Source of the DNA: Phenylobacterium kunshanense
GTDB taxonomy: Bacteria; Pseudomonadota; Alphaproteobacteria; Caulobacterales; Caulobacteraceae
Length of the DNA stretch: 64,000 nucleotides
Assembly: GCF_003254525.1 (NCBI RefSeq)
Contig: NZ_QFYS01000009.1
Coordinates: 112,611-176,610 of the forward strand
Direction of reading: 5' to 3'
Positions 50,628-58,583 of the stretch are shown piece by piece (the stretch's first letter is position 1; each line of letters begins with the position of its first letter). The position numbers and the translations under genes were made by a program. The notes beneath the pieces are model-generated. The model was not told the DNA's origin. It ran no database searches and saw only the letters and a list, made by a program, of their open reading frames with translations.

Positions 50628-51071
50628 CTAGCGGGCGAATGGTGATGGCTCGACATGGTCTTGCATGCAGCGAGCATGGTCGGCGAGGGTCTCGATGACG
50701 CGGCAGTCGGCGGCCGCGCCCCGACAACGCGCCTCGACCATGCGCCATAGCTCGCCCCGCAGCGCCTGGAGCTGGGCGATCTTGCTCTCGACGGCGGCCA
50801 GCTGTTCCTGCGCCAGCCGGTTGGCCTCGTCGCAGTCGCGGTCGGGTTGGTCCGAGAGCGCCAACAGGGTGCGGATGCCGTCGATCGTGAAGCCGAGCTG
50901 GCGCGCGTGCTTGATGAAGGCCAGGCGCCGGACGTCGCGGTCGCCGTAGACGCGCCGGTCGCTGTCGGTCCGGTCCGGCTCCGGCAGCAGGCCGATCTGC
51001 TCGTAGAATCGGATCGTCGGGACCTTCACGTCCGTGGATTTCGACAGCTTGCCGATGCTGAGCGCGGTCAT
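50628..51071 (-). CDS. MerR-family metal-responsive regulator (ZntR/CadR-like)
   Basis: A 147-residue activator. Winged HTH at the N-terminus (IGKLSKSTDVKVPTIRFYEQIGLL key residues: Val-Pro-Thr-Ile-Arg-Phe-Tyr-Glu), a long dimer helix, and metal-binding cysteines: one in RDCDEANRL at the start of the dimer helix and a C-terminal loop ARCRGAAADCRVIETL matching the C-x8-C-type zinc/cadmium loop of ZntR. AGGAGG sits five bases before its start. It is divergent from the efflux operon and the operator described next. The exact metal is not determined by sequence. Confidence 0.9.
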   Translation of the reverse strand: MTALSIGKLSKSTDVKVPTIRFYEQIGLLPEPDRTDSDRRVYGDRDVRRLAFIKHARQLGFTIDGIRTLLALSDQPDRDCDEANRLAQEQLAAVESKIAQLQALRGELWRMVEARCRGAAADCRVIETLADHARCMQDHVEPSPFAR

Positions 51072-51104
51072 GCGGCCTCCTGATGACCGGCCAAAAATAA
51101 GCGC

Positions 51105-51135
51105 TTGATCCTCTAGTCGCTAGAGCATGCAAGGT
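51105..51135 (+). promoter_or_regulatory. MerR-type promoter/operator for the metal-efflux operon
   Basis: -35 TTGATC (51105-51110), 19-bp spacer, -10-like CAAGGT (51130-51135). The spacer carries the dyad CTCTAG-TCG-CTAGAG centred where MerR regulators sit. The 19-bp spacing is the hallmark of MerR-activated promoters. The -10 is poor, consistent with activator dependence. The first ATG of the operon lies only eight bases after it. Confidence 0.7.
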
Positions 51136-51142
51136 CGCAGTC

Positions 51143-51823
51143 ATGTCGAGCTGTTCCTCTTCAGAAACGCCCGCCGCGACCGGCTGCTGTGGCCACGATG
51201 TGGCCTTCGACGGCGCCTCGCCGGCCTACCGCCGCATCCTCGCGGCCGTGATCGGCATCAACCTCGTCGGCTTTGCCGGCGTGGGCGTCGGAGCCTGGAT
51301 GGCAGGCTCGGCCTCGCTGGCCGCCAACACCTTGGACTTCGCCGCCGACGCCGCGACGTACGGCCTCAGCCTCTGGGCGATCGGGCGCAGTGTTCAGGCC
51401 CGGTCCGGCGCGGCGCTGATCAAGAGCGCGAGCCTTGCGGTCATGGCGCTCAGCATCCTGGGCTTCGCGATCTGGCGGGCGGCCGCCGGCGTGGCGCCGG
51501 AGGGAATGGCGATCTCGGGCCTGGGCCTGTTCGGTGCGGCGGCTAATCTGCTGGCGGCGCTCCTGCTGCTCCGCTACCGCGAGGGCGACGCCAATGTGCG
51601 CTCGGTCTGGCTCTGCACGCGCAACGACTTGGTACAGTGCCTGGCTGTCGCCGCGACCGGCGTCGCCGTGACCTTGACGGGCTCGCGCTGGCCCGACCTC
51701 GTCGTGGGTGTGCTGCTGGCTGCGGTCTTCCTTCGCTCGGCTTGGCAGATCACCTCACAGGCGCTCGCCGAGCGGCGGGCCGAGCTCGAGCGTGATCTTG
51801 TAACGCATTCTCCTGCCCGCTGA
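51143..51823 (+). CDS. CDF-like cation transporter, first gene of the efflux operon
   Basis: A 226-residue inner-membrane protein with about six helices. The N-terminus is Cys/His-rich (SSCSSSETPAATGCCGHD), suggesting metal capture before transport. Helix 2 carries NTLDFAADAATYG and helix 5 WLCTRNDLVQCL, replacing the usual H-x3-D metal site by Asp/Asn-Asp. It belongs to the short CDF-related group found in metal islands. The ATG at 51143 would be at or within one or two bases of the predicted transcription start, so the message may be leaderless. Confidence 0.82.
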   Translation: MSSCSSSETPAATGCCGHDVAFDGASPAYRRILAAVIGINLVGFAGVGVGAWMAGSASLAANTLDFAADAATYGLSLWAIGRSVQARSGAALIKSASLAVMALSILGFAIWRAAAGVAPEGMAISGLGLFGAAANLLAALLLLRYREGDANVRSVWLCTRNDLVQCLAVAATGVAVTLTGSRWPDLVVGVLLAAVFLRSAWQITSQALAERRAELERDLVTHSPAR

Positions 51824-51844
51824 TCGCAGCTATAGGCGAGGGTC

Positions 51845-52237
51845 ATGACGTCGATCTCCACAGGCTGGCAAAGGTTGGGAGCCGCGCTGTTCGCGCTGGT
51901 GCTCACCGTGCTGACCTTTGGTCCGGGGATCGACGCCATGCTCTGCCGGGACGATGCCGGCATGAGCGCCGCGGCCGCCGAGCACGTCCACGCCGAGGCG
52001 GTCGATACGGCGCAACCCCATGTCGACGCCGCGCCTGCGGATAGTGATTTCTCCGATCACGGCCCGGACGGCATGGCCTGCATCCACGGCCACTGCCATC
52101 ACGGCGCGAGCTATGTGCCGGCCCAGGTCCGGTCCCCGGGCGACATCGCTGCCGTCGCGACGCGGCACGAGCTCCGCCGTTCCCGCGTGGCCGTTCTCGA
52201 CCGAAAGTTCGCCCTGAAGCGGCCCCCTCGCGCCTGA
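51845..52237 (+). CDS. Small periplasmic metal-binding protein (CzcI-like)
   Basis: A 130-residue protein with a signal/anchor helix (LGAALFALVLTVLTFGPGIDA) and a His/Asp-rich mature region (EHVHAEAVDTAQPHVDAAP and CIHGHCHHGASY). Similar small His-rich genes (CzcI/DUF2946 type) precede CzcCBA systems and are thought to sense or buffer metal in the periplasm. The CxHGHCHH cluster is a good soft-metal or zinc site. Position directly before the TolC-type gene supports this role. Confidence 0.75.
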   Translation: MTSISTGWQRLGAALFALVLTVLTFGPGIDAMLCRDDAGMSAAAAEHVHAEAVDTAQPHVDAAPADSDFSDHGPDGMACIHGHCHHGASYVPAQVRSPGDIAAVATRHELRRSRVAVLDRKFALKRPPRA

Positions 52238-52288
52238 CGACACCCCGCGTGCCCCGCACGCGTCCTGTCGTCATTCGAGAGAAGGTCC

Positions 52289-53548
52289 ATGTACCCCCAA
52301 AACTTCCGACGACCGCTCACGGCGGTCACCCTAGGGCTGTGCGCCCTGGGCGTCGGCGTGCGCACGGCCCATGCCGATCCTGCGCCCGCCTTCGCTGAAC
52401 TCCTGGCGCAGTCGCAAGCGACCGCGCCCCGGCTCGCCGAAGCGCGGGCCGACATCGCCCGGACACAAGGGCTCGCGCGCCAGGCGGCGGTCTTCCCCAA
52501 CCCCACCGTGGGGCTCCAGATGGAGAATTTCTCGGGCTCGGGACCGTACCGCGGCACGACCCTGTCTGAGACCACCGCCACGGTGCAGCAGCCGCTGGAG
52601 CTGGGCGGCAAGCGCCAGGCCCGGATGGCAGCGGGCCGCGCCGAGGTCACCGCCGCGCAGGCGAGAGCCCGCAGCGCCCAGGTGGACTACGCCTTCGACC
52701 TCGCCGTCGGCTACGCCACTGCCGAGGCCGCCGACCGCCGGATGCTCCTGGCGCAGGAAACGCTGACCCTCGCCCAGGAGGATGCGCGTATCGCCTCGGC
52801 CCTGGTCGACGCCGGCCGTGAGGCGGAACTGCGCCGTCTGCAGGCGCAGGCCGCCGTGCAGGCGGCGCGGGCCGGGCTTGATGAGGCCAAGGCCGCGCGG
52901 GCGACGGCGTTCGGCAATCTGACGGCGCTCACCGGCTCGCCGGCGCCGCTGACGTCCGTGGCGGCCAGCCTGCTCGACAGCAGGGCGCCGCTCGCGCCAG
53001 GCCTGACCCCGGCCTCCGCGACGGCGGCAGCCTTCGTGGCGGCCCAGGCCGAGCGCGAGGCGGCGGCCCGACGGCTGCAGATCGAGCGCCGGCGCGCCGT
53101 GCCGGACGTCACGGTGTCGTTCGGCTTCCGCCGGTTCGAGGAAGCCGACGCCACCGCGATGATCGCGGGGATTTCCGTCCCGCTGCCGCTGTTCGACCGT
53201 AACCGCGGCAACATCGACGCGGCGCGGGCGGAGATTTCAGCCGCGGACGCCCGGCTGAACGCCGCGCGGCTCGAGGCCGAGGCTGCGGTCCGCGTGAGCG
53301 AGACGCGTATCGCCGCGGCCGAGACCCGGGTCGTAGCGGCCCGCGAAGGTGAACGCACGGCCGAGGAGGCCTATCGCCTCGCCCGGGTCGGCTACGAGGC
53401 GGGCAAGCTCCCGCTGGTCGAACTCGTCAACGCCCGTCGCGCGCTTGCGGACGCACGGGCCCAAACCATCGCCGCCGCCGTCGAGCGGATCGGCGCGCAG
53501 GCCGCCCAGGCGCGGCTCGGTGGCTTCGCCACCCCCGGAGAGCAGTAA
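52289..53548 (+). CDS. czcC: TolC-family outer-membrane channel (CzcC-like)
   Basis: A 419-residue outer-membrane factor. A signal peptide (ALGVGVRTAHADP, cleavage after AHA) precedes two long coiled helical repeats (ARADIARTQGLARQAAVFPN, then the mirrored half) and short barrel strands (TVGLQMENFSGSGPYRG). It forms the outer-membrane exit of the CzcCBA efflux machine. GAAGGTCC lies just before the ATG. It ends overlapping the adaptor gene start (TAATG). Confidence 0.88.
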   Translation: MYPQNFRRPLTAVTLGLCALGVGVRTAHADPAPAFAELLAQSQATAPRLAEARADIARTQGLARQAAVFPNPTVGLQMENFSGSGPYRGTTLSETTATVQQPLELGGKRQARMAAGRAEVTAAQARARSAQVDYAFDLAVGYATAEAADRRMLLAQETLTLAQEDARIASALVDAGREAELRRLQAQAAVQAARAGLDEAKAARATAFGNLTALTGSPAPLTSVAASLLDSRAPLAPGLTPASATAAAFVAAQAEREAAARRLQIERRRAVPDVTVSFGFRRFEEADATAMIAGISVPLPLFDRNRGNIDAARAEISAADARLNAARLEAEAAVRVSETRIAAAETRVVAAREGERTAEEAYRLARVGYEAGKLPLVELVNARRALADARAQTIAAAVERIGAQAAQARLGGFATPGEQ

Positions 53549-54741
53549 TGAACACGGACAAGGCGCGCCTCTATGGCGCGGTGGCGGCTGCGGTCGTCCT
53601 GGCTGGGGCGGGCGGATACGGCCTCTCCACGGTTCTCAACAAGCCTGCGCCCGCGGCGGCGGAGGACGGGCACGCCGACGAAAATGATGGCCAGGCCGCC
53701 GCGAAGGGCGGCGAAAGCGCCAAGGCCGAAGAGGGCGTGGTTCCGCTGACGCCAGCGCAGGCCCAGGCGTCCGGCATCCAGGTGGCGGCGGTCACGCGGG
53801 GCGGCGGGGCGGAAGTGCGTCTGTCCGGCCGCGTGGCGCCGGTGATCGACGCCAAGGCCAGCGTCAGTGCGGTCGTGGGTGGCCGCGTGGAGCGCGTGCT
53901 GGTGGCGCCGGGCCAATCGATCAACGCGGGACAGGCCCTCGCGGTGCTGGTCAGTGGCGATGCGGCGAGCCTGCGCGCCGAGGCCGACGCCGCCCAAGCC
54001 GCCTATGTGCTGGCCGAACAGGCGCACGGTCGCGACGAGGATCTCGCCAAGCTGGGCGTGGTGGCTAAGCGAGAAGCCGAAGTGTCCCACGCCCAGGCGC
54101 TGAGCGCCCAGGCGAGCGCTCGCGCCGCCCGGGCCCGGGCGTCCGCAGCCGGAGGCCCCAACGCCGCGGGCCGGCTCAACGTGACCAGCCCGATCGCCGG
54201 GGTGGTGACCAGCGTGCAGGTCGGTCCGGGCGGCTTCGTCGCCCAGGGCGGTGTCGTCGCCGAGGTCACCAATCCGGCCCGTGTGGAGTTGGTCTTCAAT
54301 GCGCCACCGCAGCTCGCCGCCCAGGCGCAGCCGGGCGCGCGCATGCAGGTCTCGGGACCGGGCGGCGAATTCTCGGCGGTCGTCACCGGCGTCGCCGCCG
54401 ACGCCGGCGCCCAGAACAGCGGCGCAACCGTGATCCGAGCTAAGCCGGAAGGCGCGGCCTTGCCGCCCGCCGGCTCCCCCGTCACCGGCGCGTTGGTCAC
54501 CGGCCAGGAGCAGGGCGGCCTCTCGGTGCCCAGCGAGGCGGTGCAGACCGTCGAGGGCAAGTCCGTGGTGTTCGTCCAGACCCAGCGCGGCTTCCGCGCC
54601 GTCCAGGTGCTCGCCGGCCGCCAGGCCGGGGGGCGCACCGAAATCCTCCGCGGCCTGACCGGCGAGGAGCGCGTCGCCTCCACCAACGCCTTCCTGCTCA
54701 AGGCCGAGATGGCCAAGGGCGAAGCCGAGCACGGTCACTAG
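53548..54741 (+). CDS. czcB: RND efflux periplasmic adaptor (CzcB-like)
   Basis: A 397-residue membrane-fusion protein. N-terminal membrane anchor (VLAGAGGYGLSTVLN), an acidic His-rich linker (EDGHADENDGQAAAKGG), then lipoyl/hairpin and beta-barrel domains (RVERVLVAPGQSINAGQALAVL; VTSPIAGVVTSVQVGPGGFV). It ends in GEAEHGH, a His-rich tail typical of metal adaptors. The ATG overlaps the previous stop; the RND pump follows after nine bases. Confidence 0.9.
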   Translation: MNTDKARLYGAVAAAVVLAGAGGYGLSTVLNKPAPAAAEDGHADENDGQAAAKGGESAKAEEGVVPLTPAQAQASGIQVAAVTRGGGAEVRLSGRVAPVIDAKASVSAVVGGRVERVLVAPGQSINAGQALAVLVSGDAASLRAEADAAQAAYVLAEQAHGRDEDLAKLGVVAKREAEVSHAQALSAQASARAARARASAAGGPNAAGRLNVTSPIAGVVTSVQVGPGGFVAQGGVVAEVTNPARVELVFNAPPQLAAQAQPGARMQVSGPGGEFSAVVTGVAADAGAQNSGATVIRAKPEGAALPPAGSPVTGALVTGQEQGGLSVPSEAVQTVEGKSVVFVQTQRGFRAVQVLAGRQAGGRTEILRGLTGEERVASTNAFLLKAEMAKGEAEHGH

Positions 54742-54750
54742 GGGGCGTCC

Positions 54751-57700
54751 ATGTTCAAAGCCATCATCGAGGCCTCCGTCCGTTTCCGATGGTTCGTGGT
54801 GCTCGCCACGGCCCTCGTGGCCGCTATCGGCCTCTTCGAACTCACCCGGCTGCCGATCGACGCGGTGCCGGACATCACCAACCGCCAGGTGCAGATCAAC
54901 ACCGTCGCCCCGGCGCTCGCGCCCGAGCAGATGGAGCGCCAGGTCACCTATCCCCTGGAAACCGCCATGGCCGGCATTCCGGGGCTGCAGAGCACCCGCT
55001 CGCTGAGCCGCAACGGCTTTAGCCAGATCACCGTCATCTTCAGCGACCAGACCGACATCTACTTTGCCCGCCAGCAGGTGGCCGAGCGGATGGCGCAGGC
55101 GCGGGAGCGGCTGCCCGAGGGCGTCGAACCGGGCCTGGCCCCGATCACTACGGGCCTCGGCGAGGTGCTGATGTGGACGGTGGACTATGTTCCGTTCAGC
55201 CCCAGGACGACGGCCAGGCCGGGCCAGCCGGGCTGGCAGGCGGACGGGTCGTATCTGACGCCGGAGGGCGACCGGCTGACGACGGACCGGGCCCGCGCCA
55301 CCTACCTGCGCACCGTCCAGGACTGGATCATCGCGCCGCGTATGCGCACGACGACCGGTCTCGCCGGCGTCGACGTCAACGGCGGCTATGTGAAGGAGTA
55401 CGCGGTTCGTCCGGACGCGGCGCGGCTGGCGAGCTACGGCCTCAGTCTCGGCGACCTGATCCAGGCGCTGGACCGGGCGAACACGCAGGCCGGCGCCGGC
55501 TTCATCCAGCGGGCCGGTGAGGCGCTGACCGTGCGCAGCGATGCGCTCGCTCAGACGGTCCAGGACCTGGCCCAAGCGCCGGTGGTCAACCGCAACGGCC
55601 TGGTGGTCCGAGTGGCGGACGTCGCCACGGTGGAGATCGGCGAGGCGCCGCGCCTCGGCGGCGCCAGCCGCGACGGCCATGAGGCGGTGATCGGCACGGC
55701 GCTGATGCTGGCGGGCGGCAACAGCCGCACCGTGGCGCAGGCGGCGGCGGAACGGCTCGAGGAGGTGGCGGCCAGCCTGCCGCCCGGCGTGATCGCCAAG
55801 CCGGTTCTGAACCGCAGCGAGCTCGTCAATTCCACCATCAAGACGGTGGCGAAGAACCTCGTCGAGGGCGCACTGCTGGTGATCGTGATCCTGTTCCTGC
55901 TGCTCGGAAACATCCGGGCCGCCAGCATCACCGCCCTGATGATCCCGATCAGCTTCCTGTTCGCGGTCATCGGCATGAACCGGTTCGGGATCAGCGGAAA
56001 CCTGATGAGCCTGGGCGCCCTCGATTTCGGCCTGCTGGTCGACGGCGCCGTGGTCGTGGTCGAGAACACCCTGCTCATGCTGGGTCACCGGCGCGCGGAG
56101 CTCGGCCGCATGCTGACGCGCAGGGAGCGCCTCGGCGTCGCCGGGGCCGCAGCGCGGCAGATGGTCAAGCCGGCCGCATTCGGCCAGCTGATCATCCTGC
56201 TCGTCTTCACCCCGCTGCTGATGCTGGAGGGCGTCGAGGGCAAGACCTTCATCCCCATGGGCGCGACCGTGATGCTGGCGCTGGTGGGGGCGTTCATCTT
56301 CTCCTTCACCTTTGTGCCGGCCATGACCGCGCTCTGGGTCCGCGACCCGAAGACGGTCCACGTCGACGACGCGGGCCAGGCGATCGAGCACGAGACGCGG
56401 ATCCTGACGTTCGCGCGCAAGCGGATCGAGCCGGCCATCCGCGCCGCGGTCGCCCGGCCCAAGATCGTGCTGATCTCGGCGCTGGCCACGCTCGCGGTGG
56501 GCGTCGTGTCCTTCTCGGTACTGGGCCGGGAGTTCATCCCCACCCTGGACGAGGGGGACATCGCCATGCAGGCGCTGCGCGTGCCCTCGGCCTCGCTCGA
56601 ACAGTCGCTGGCCATGCAGATGAAGCTGGAGCGGGCGATCAAGGCCCAGCCGGAAGTCGAGACCATGTTCTCGCGCACCGGCACCGCCGAGGCGGCGGTC
56701 GACCCGATGCCGCCCAACATCTCCGACGCGGTCATCGTCCTCAAGAAACGCAAGGACTGGCCCGATCCGAAGCTGCCGAAGGAAGAGCTGATCGCGCGGA
56801 TCGAGAAGGCGGCGGCCCAGCAGCTCGGCAACAGCTTCGAGTTCAGCCAGCCGATCGAGCTGCGGTTCAACGAGCTGATCTCGGGCGTGCGGACCGACCT
56901 CGCGGTCATGGTCTATGGCGACGACTTCGCCCAGCTGCAGGCGACGGCCGACCAGGTCGCCGCGGCTCTGCGCGCCACGCCGGGCTCGGCCGACGTGCGG
57001 GTGGAACAGGCCTCCGGCCTGCCGACCCTGACCGTCAGCGTCGACCGCTTCGCCGCGGCCAGTTACGGCCTGTCGGCGGCGGACGTCACCGAGGCGGTCT
57101 CGGCCGCCATCGGGGGCGCCGAAGCCGGCCAGATCTTCGAGGGCGACCGCCGTTTCGACGTGGTCGTCCGCCTGCCGGACAGCGCCCGCAACGATCCCGC
57201 TGCCCTGGACGCGCTTCCGGTGACCACGGCGGCGGGCGTGACGGTGCCGCTGTCGTCGGTCGCGAAGATCCAGATCGCCGAGGGTCAGAACCAGATCAGC
57301 CGCAACGACGGCAGCCGCCGCATGGTGGTGCAGGCCAACGTCCGGGGCCGCGATCTCGGCGGCTTCGTCACAGACGCCCAGACGAGGGTGAAGGCCGAGG
57401 TGAAGCTCCCGGCGGGCTATTCGCTGACGTGGGGCGGGCAGTTCGAGAACCTGAAGCGGGCCGAACAACGGCTGGGCCTCGTGATCCCCGTGGTCTTCGT
57501 GATGATCGGCGTCCTGCTGTTCATGGCGTTGGGCTCGTTCGCCGAGGCGGGGCTGGTGTTCGCCTGCGTGCCATTGGCCCTGGTCGGCGGCGCGCTGGCG
57601 TTGCTCCTGCGTGGGATGCCGTTCTCGGTCTCGGCGGCGGTCGGCTTCATCGCCGTCTCCGGCGTCGCGACCCTCAACGGCCTCGTGCTGATGCAGGCGA

Positions 57701-57993
57701 TCCGCGAACGGCTGACCGAAGGGCTTGAACCCGTGACGGCGGCCATCGAGGGGGCGACAAGCCGCCTGAGAGCGGTGCTGACCACGGCGCTGGTCGCGAT
57801 CGTCGGCTTCATTCCCATGGCGATCGCCAGCGGAGCGGGAGCCGAGGTGCAGAAGCCGCTGGCCACCGTGGTGATCGGCGGATTGCTGACGGCGACGGCG
57901 CTCACTCTGCTGGTGCTGCCCACCTTCGCGGCCAAGGCGGTGCGTCATCGCAAGGATGAAGGGGTGGACGATGACGAGGAGGCCGCGCCATGA
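54751..57993 (+). CDS. czcA: Heavy-metal RND efflux pump (CzcA-like)
   Basis: A 1080-residue HME-RND transporter with twelve helices and two large periplasmic loops. The HME signature DFGLLVDGAVVVVEN in helix 4 has the two Asp and the Glu of zinc/cobalt/cadmium-type pumps (DFG-x3-DGA-x3-VEN). ERQVTYPLETAMAGIPGL near the N-terminus is the family porter motif. It drives proton-coupled metal export across the envelope with CzcB and CzcC. A 1518-residue frame on the opposite strand across this region is a GC-rich shadow. Confidence 0.94.
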   Translation: MFKAIIEASVRFRWFVVLATALVAAIGLFELTRLPIDAVPDITNRQVQINTVAPALAPEQMERQVTYPLETAMAGIPGLQSTRSLSRNGFSQITVIFSDQTDIYFARQQVAERMAQARERLPEGVEPGLAPITTGLGEVLMWTVDYVPFSPRTTARPGQPGWQADGSYLTPEGDRLTTDRARATYLRTVQDWIIAPRMRTTTGLAGVDVNGGYVKEYAVRPDAARLASYGLSLGDLIQALDRANTQAGAGFIQRAGEALTVRSDALAQTVQDLAQAPVVNRNGLVVRVADVATVEIGEAPRLGGASRDGHEAVIGTALMLAGGNSRTVAQAAAERLEEVAASLPPGVIAKPVLNRSELVNSTIKTVAKNLVEGALLVIVILFLLLGNIRAASITALMIPISFLFAVIGMNRFGISGNLMSLGALDFGLLVDGAVVVVENTLLMLGHRRAELGRMLTRRERLGVAGAAARQMVKPAAFGQLIILLVFTPLLMLEGVEGKTFIPMGATVMLALVGAFIFSFTFVPAMTALWVRDPKTVHVDDAGQAIEHETRILTFARKRIEPAIRAAVARPKIVLISALATLAVGVVSFSVLGREFIPTLDEGDIAMQALRVPSASLEQSLAMQMKLERAIKAQPEVETMFSRTGTAEAAVDPMPPNISDAVIVLKKRKDWPDPKLPKEELIARIEKAAAQQLGNSFEFSQPIELRFNELISGVRTDLAVMVYGDDFAQLQATADQVAAALRATPGSADVRVEQASGLPTLTVSVDRFAAASYGLSAADVTEAVSAAIGGAEAGQIFEGDRRFDVVVRLPDSARNDPAALDALPVTTAAGVTVPLSSVAKIQIAEGQNQISRNDGSRRMVVQANVRGRDLGGFVTDAQTRVKAEVKLPAGYSLTWGGQFENLKRAEQRLGLVIPVVFVMIGVLLFMALGSFAEAGLVFACVPLALVGGALALLLRGMPFSVSAAVGFIAVSGVATLNGLVLMQAIRERLTEGLEPVTAAIEGATSRLRAVLTTALVAIVGFIPMAIASGAGAEVQKPLATVVIGGLLTATALTLLVLPTFAAKAVRHRKDEGVDDDEEAAP

Positions 57994-58583
57994 GCGGCCT
58001 CGGCGAGGCGGACCAGCGCCAGCGGCGGATCCTGCTTGTGGTGCTGGTCCTCAACGCCGGGCTCTTCCTGGGGCTCGGGGCGGCGGGGGTGGCGGCCGAC
58101 TCCAGCGCCCTCATCGCAAACGCCCTCGACAACGGCTCGGACGCGATCGTCTACCTGCTGAGCTTCCTGGCGGTGGGACGCGCCCTGGCCTGGAAGCGGC
58201 GGGCCGCGCGCGTCTCTGGCGTGATGTTGCTGGTGTTCGCGGCGGGCGTCCTTGCCGACGTCGTGCGGCGCGGGCTTGTCGGGGCCGAGCCGGTCGGCGT
58301 GACGATGATGGCGATGGCGGCCGTGGCGGCCGTGGTCAATCTCGCCTGCCTCGACCTGATCCGGCGCAGCCGAAGCGACGACGTCAACATGCGCGCCGCC
58401 GAGACCTTCAGCTTCAACGACTTCGCCTCCAACGGCGGGATCCTCGTCGCCGGCGGCCTGGTCCTCTGGCTGAAGCAGCCCTGGCCCGACCTCGTGGTGG
58501 GCGCGCTCGTCGCGCTGATCGCGGTGAAGGGCGGGGTCGACATCCTCAAGGACGCCAACAACCAGAAGGACAGCGCCCCATGA
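57990..58583 (+). CDS. Second CDF-like cation transporter
   Basis: A 197-residue membrane protein with six helices, related to the first gene of this operon. Metal-site helices carry NALDNGSDAIVYLL and FSFNDFASNGG (Asp and Asn-Asp). Unlike the first copy it has no Cys-rich N-terminus. It may feed cytoplasmic metal out to the periplasm for CzcA. Its ATG overlaps the czcA stop by four bases and its end overlaps the ATPase start. Confidence 0.85.
   Translation: MSGLGEADQRQRRILLVVLVLNAGLFLGLGAAGVAADSSALIANALDNGSDAIVYLLSFLAVGRALAWKRRAARVSGVMLLVFAAGVLADVVRRGLVGAEPVGVTMMAMAAVAAVVNLACLDLIRRSRSDDVNMRAAETFSFNDFASNGGILVAGGLVLWLKQPWPDLVVGALVALIAVKGGVDILKDANNQKDSAP

Noticed and set aside
53392..57948. 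A 1518-residue open frame on the minus strand opposite czcB-czcA
   Set aside because: Composition is His/Arg/Gly-rich low complexity produced by the reverse complement of a GC-rich gene; the plus strand encodes well-conserved CzcB and CzcA.
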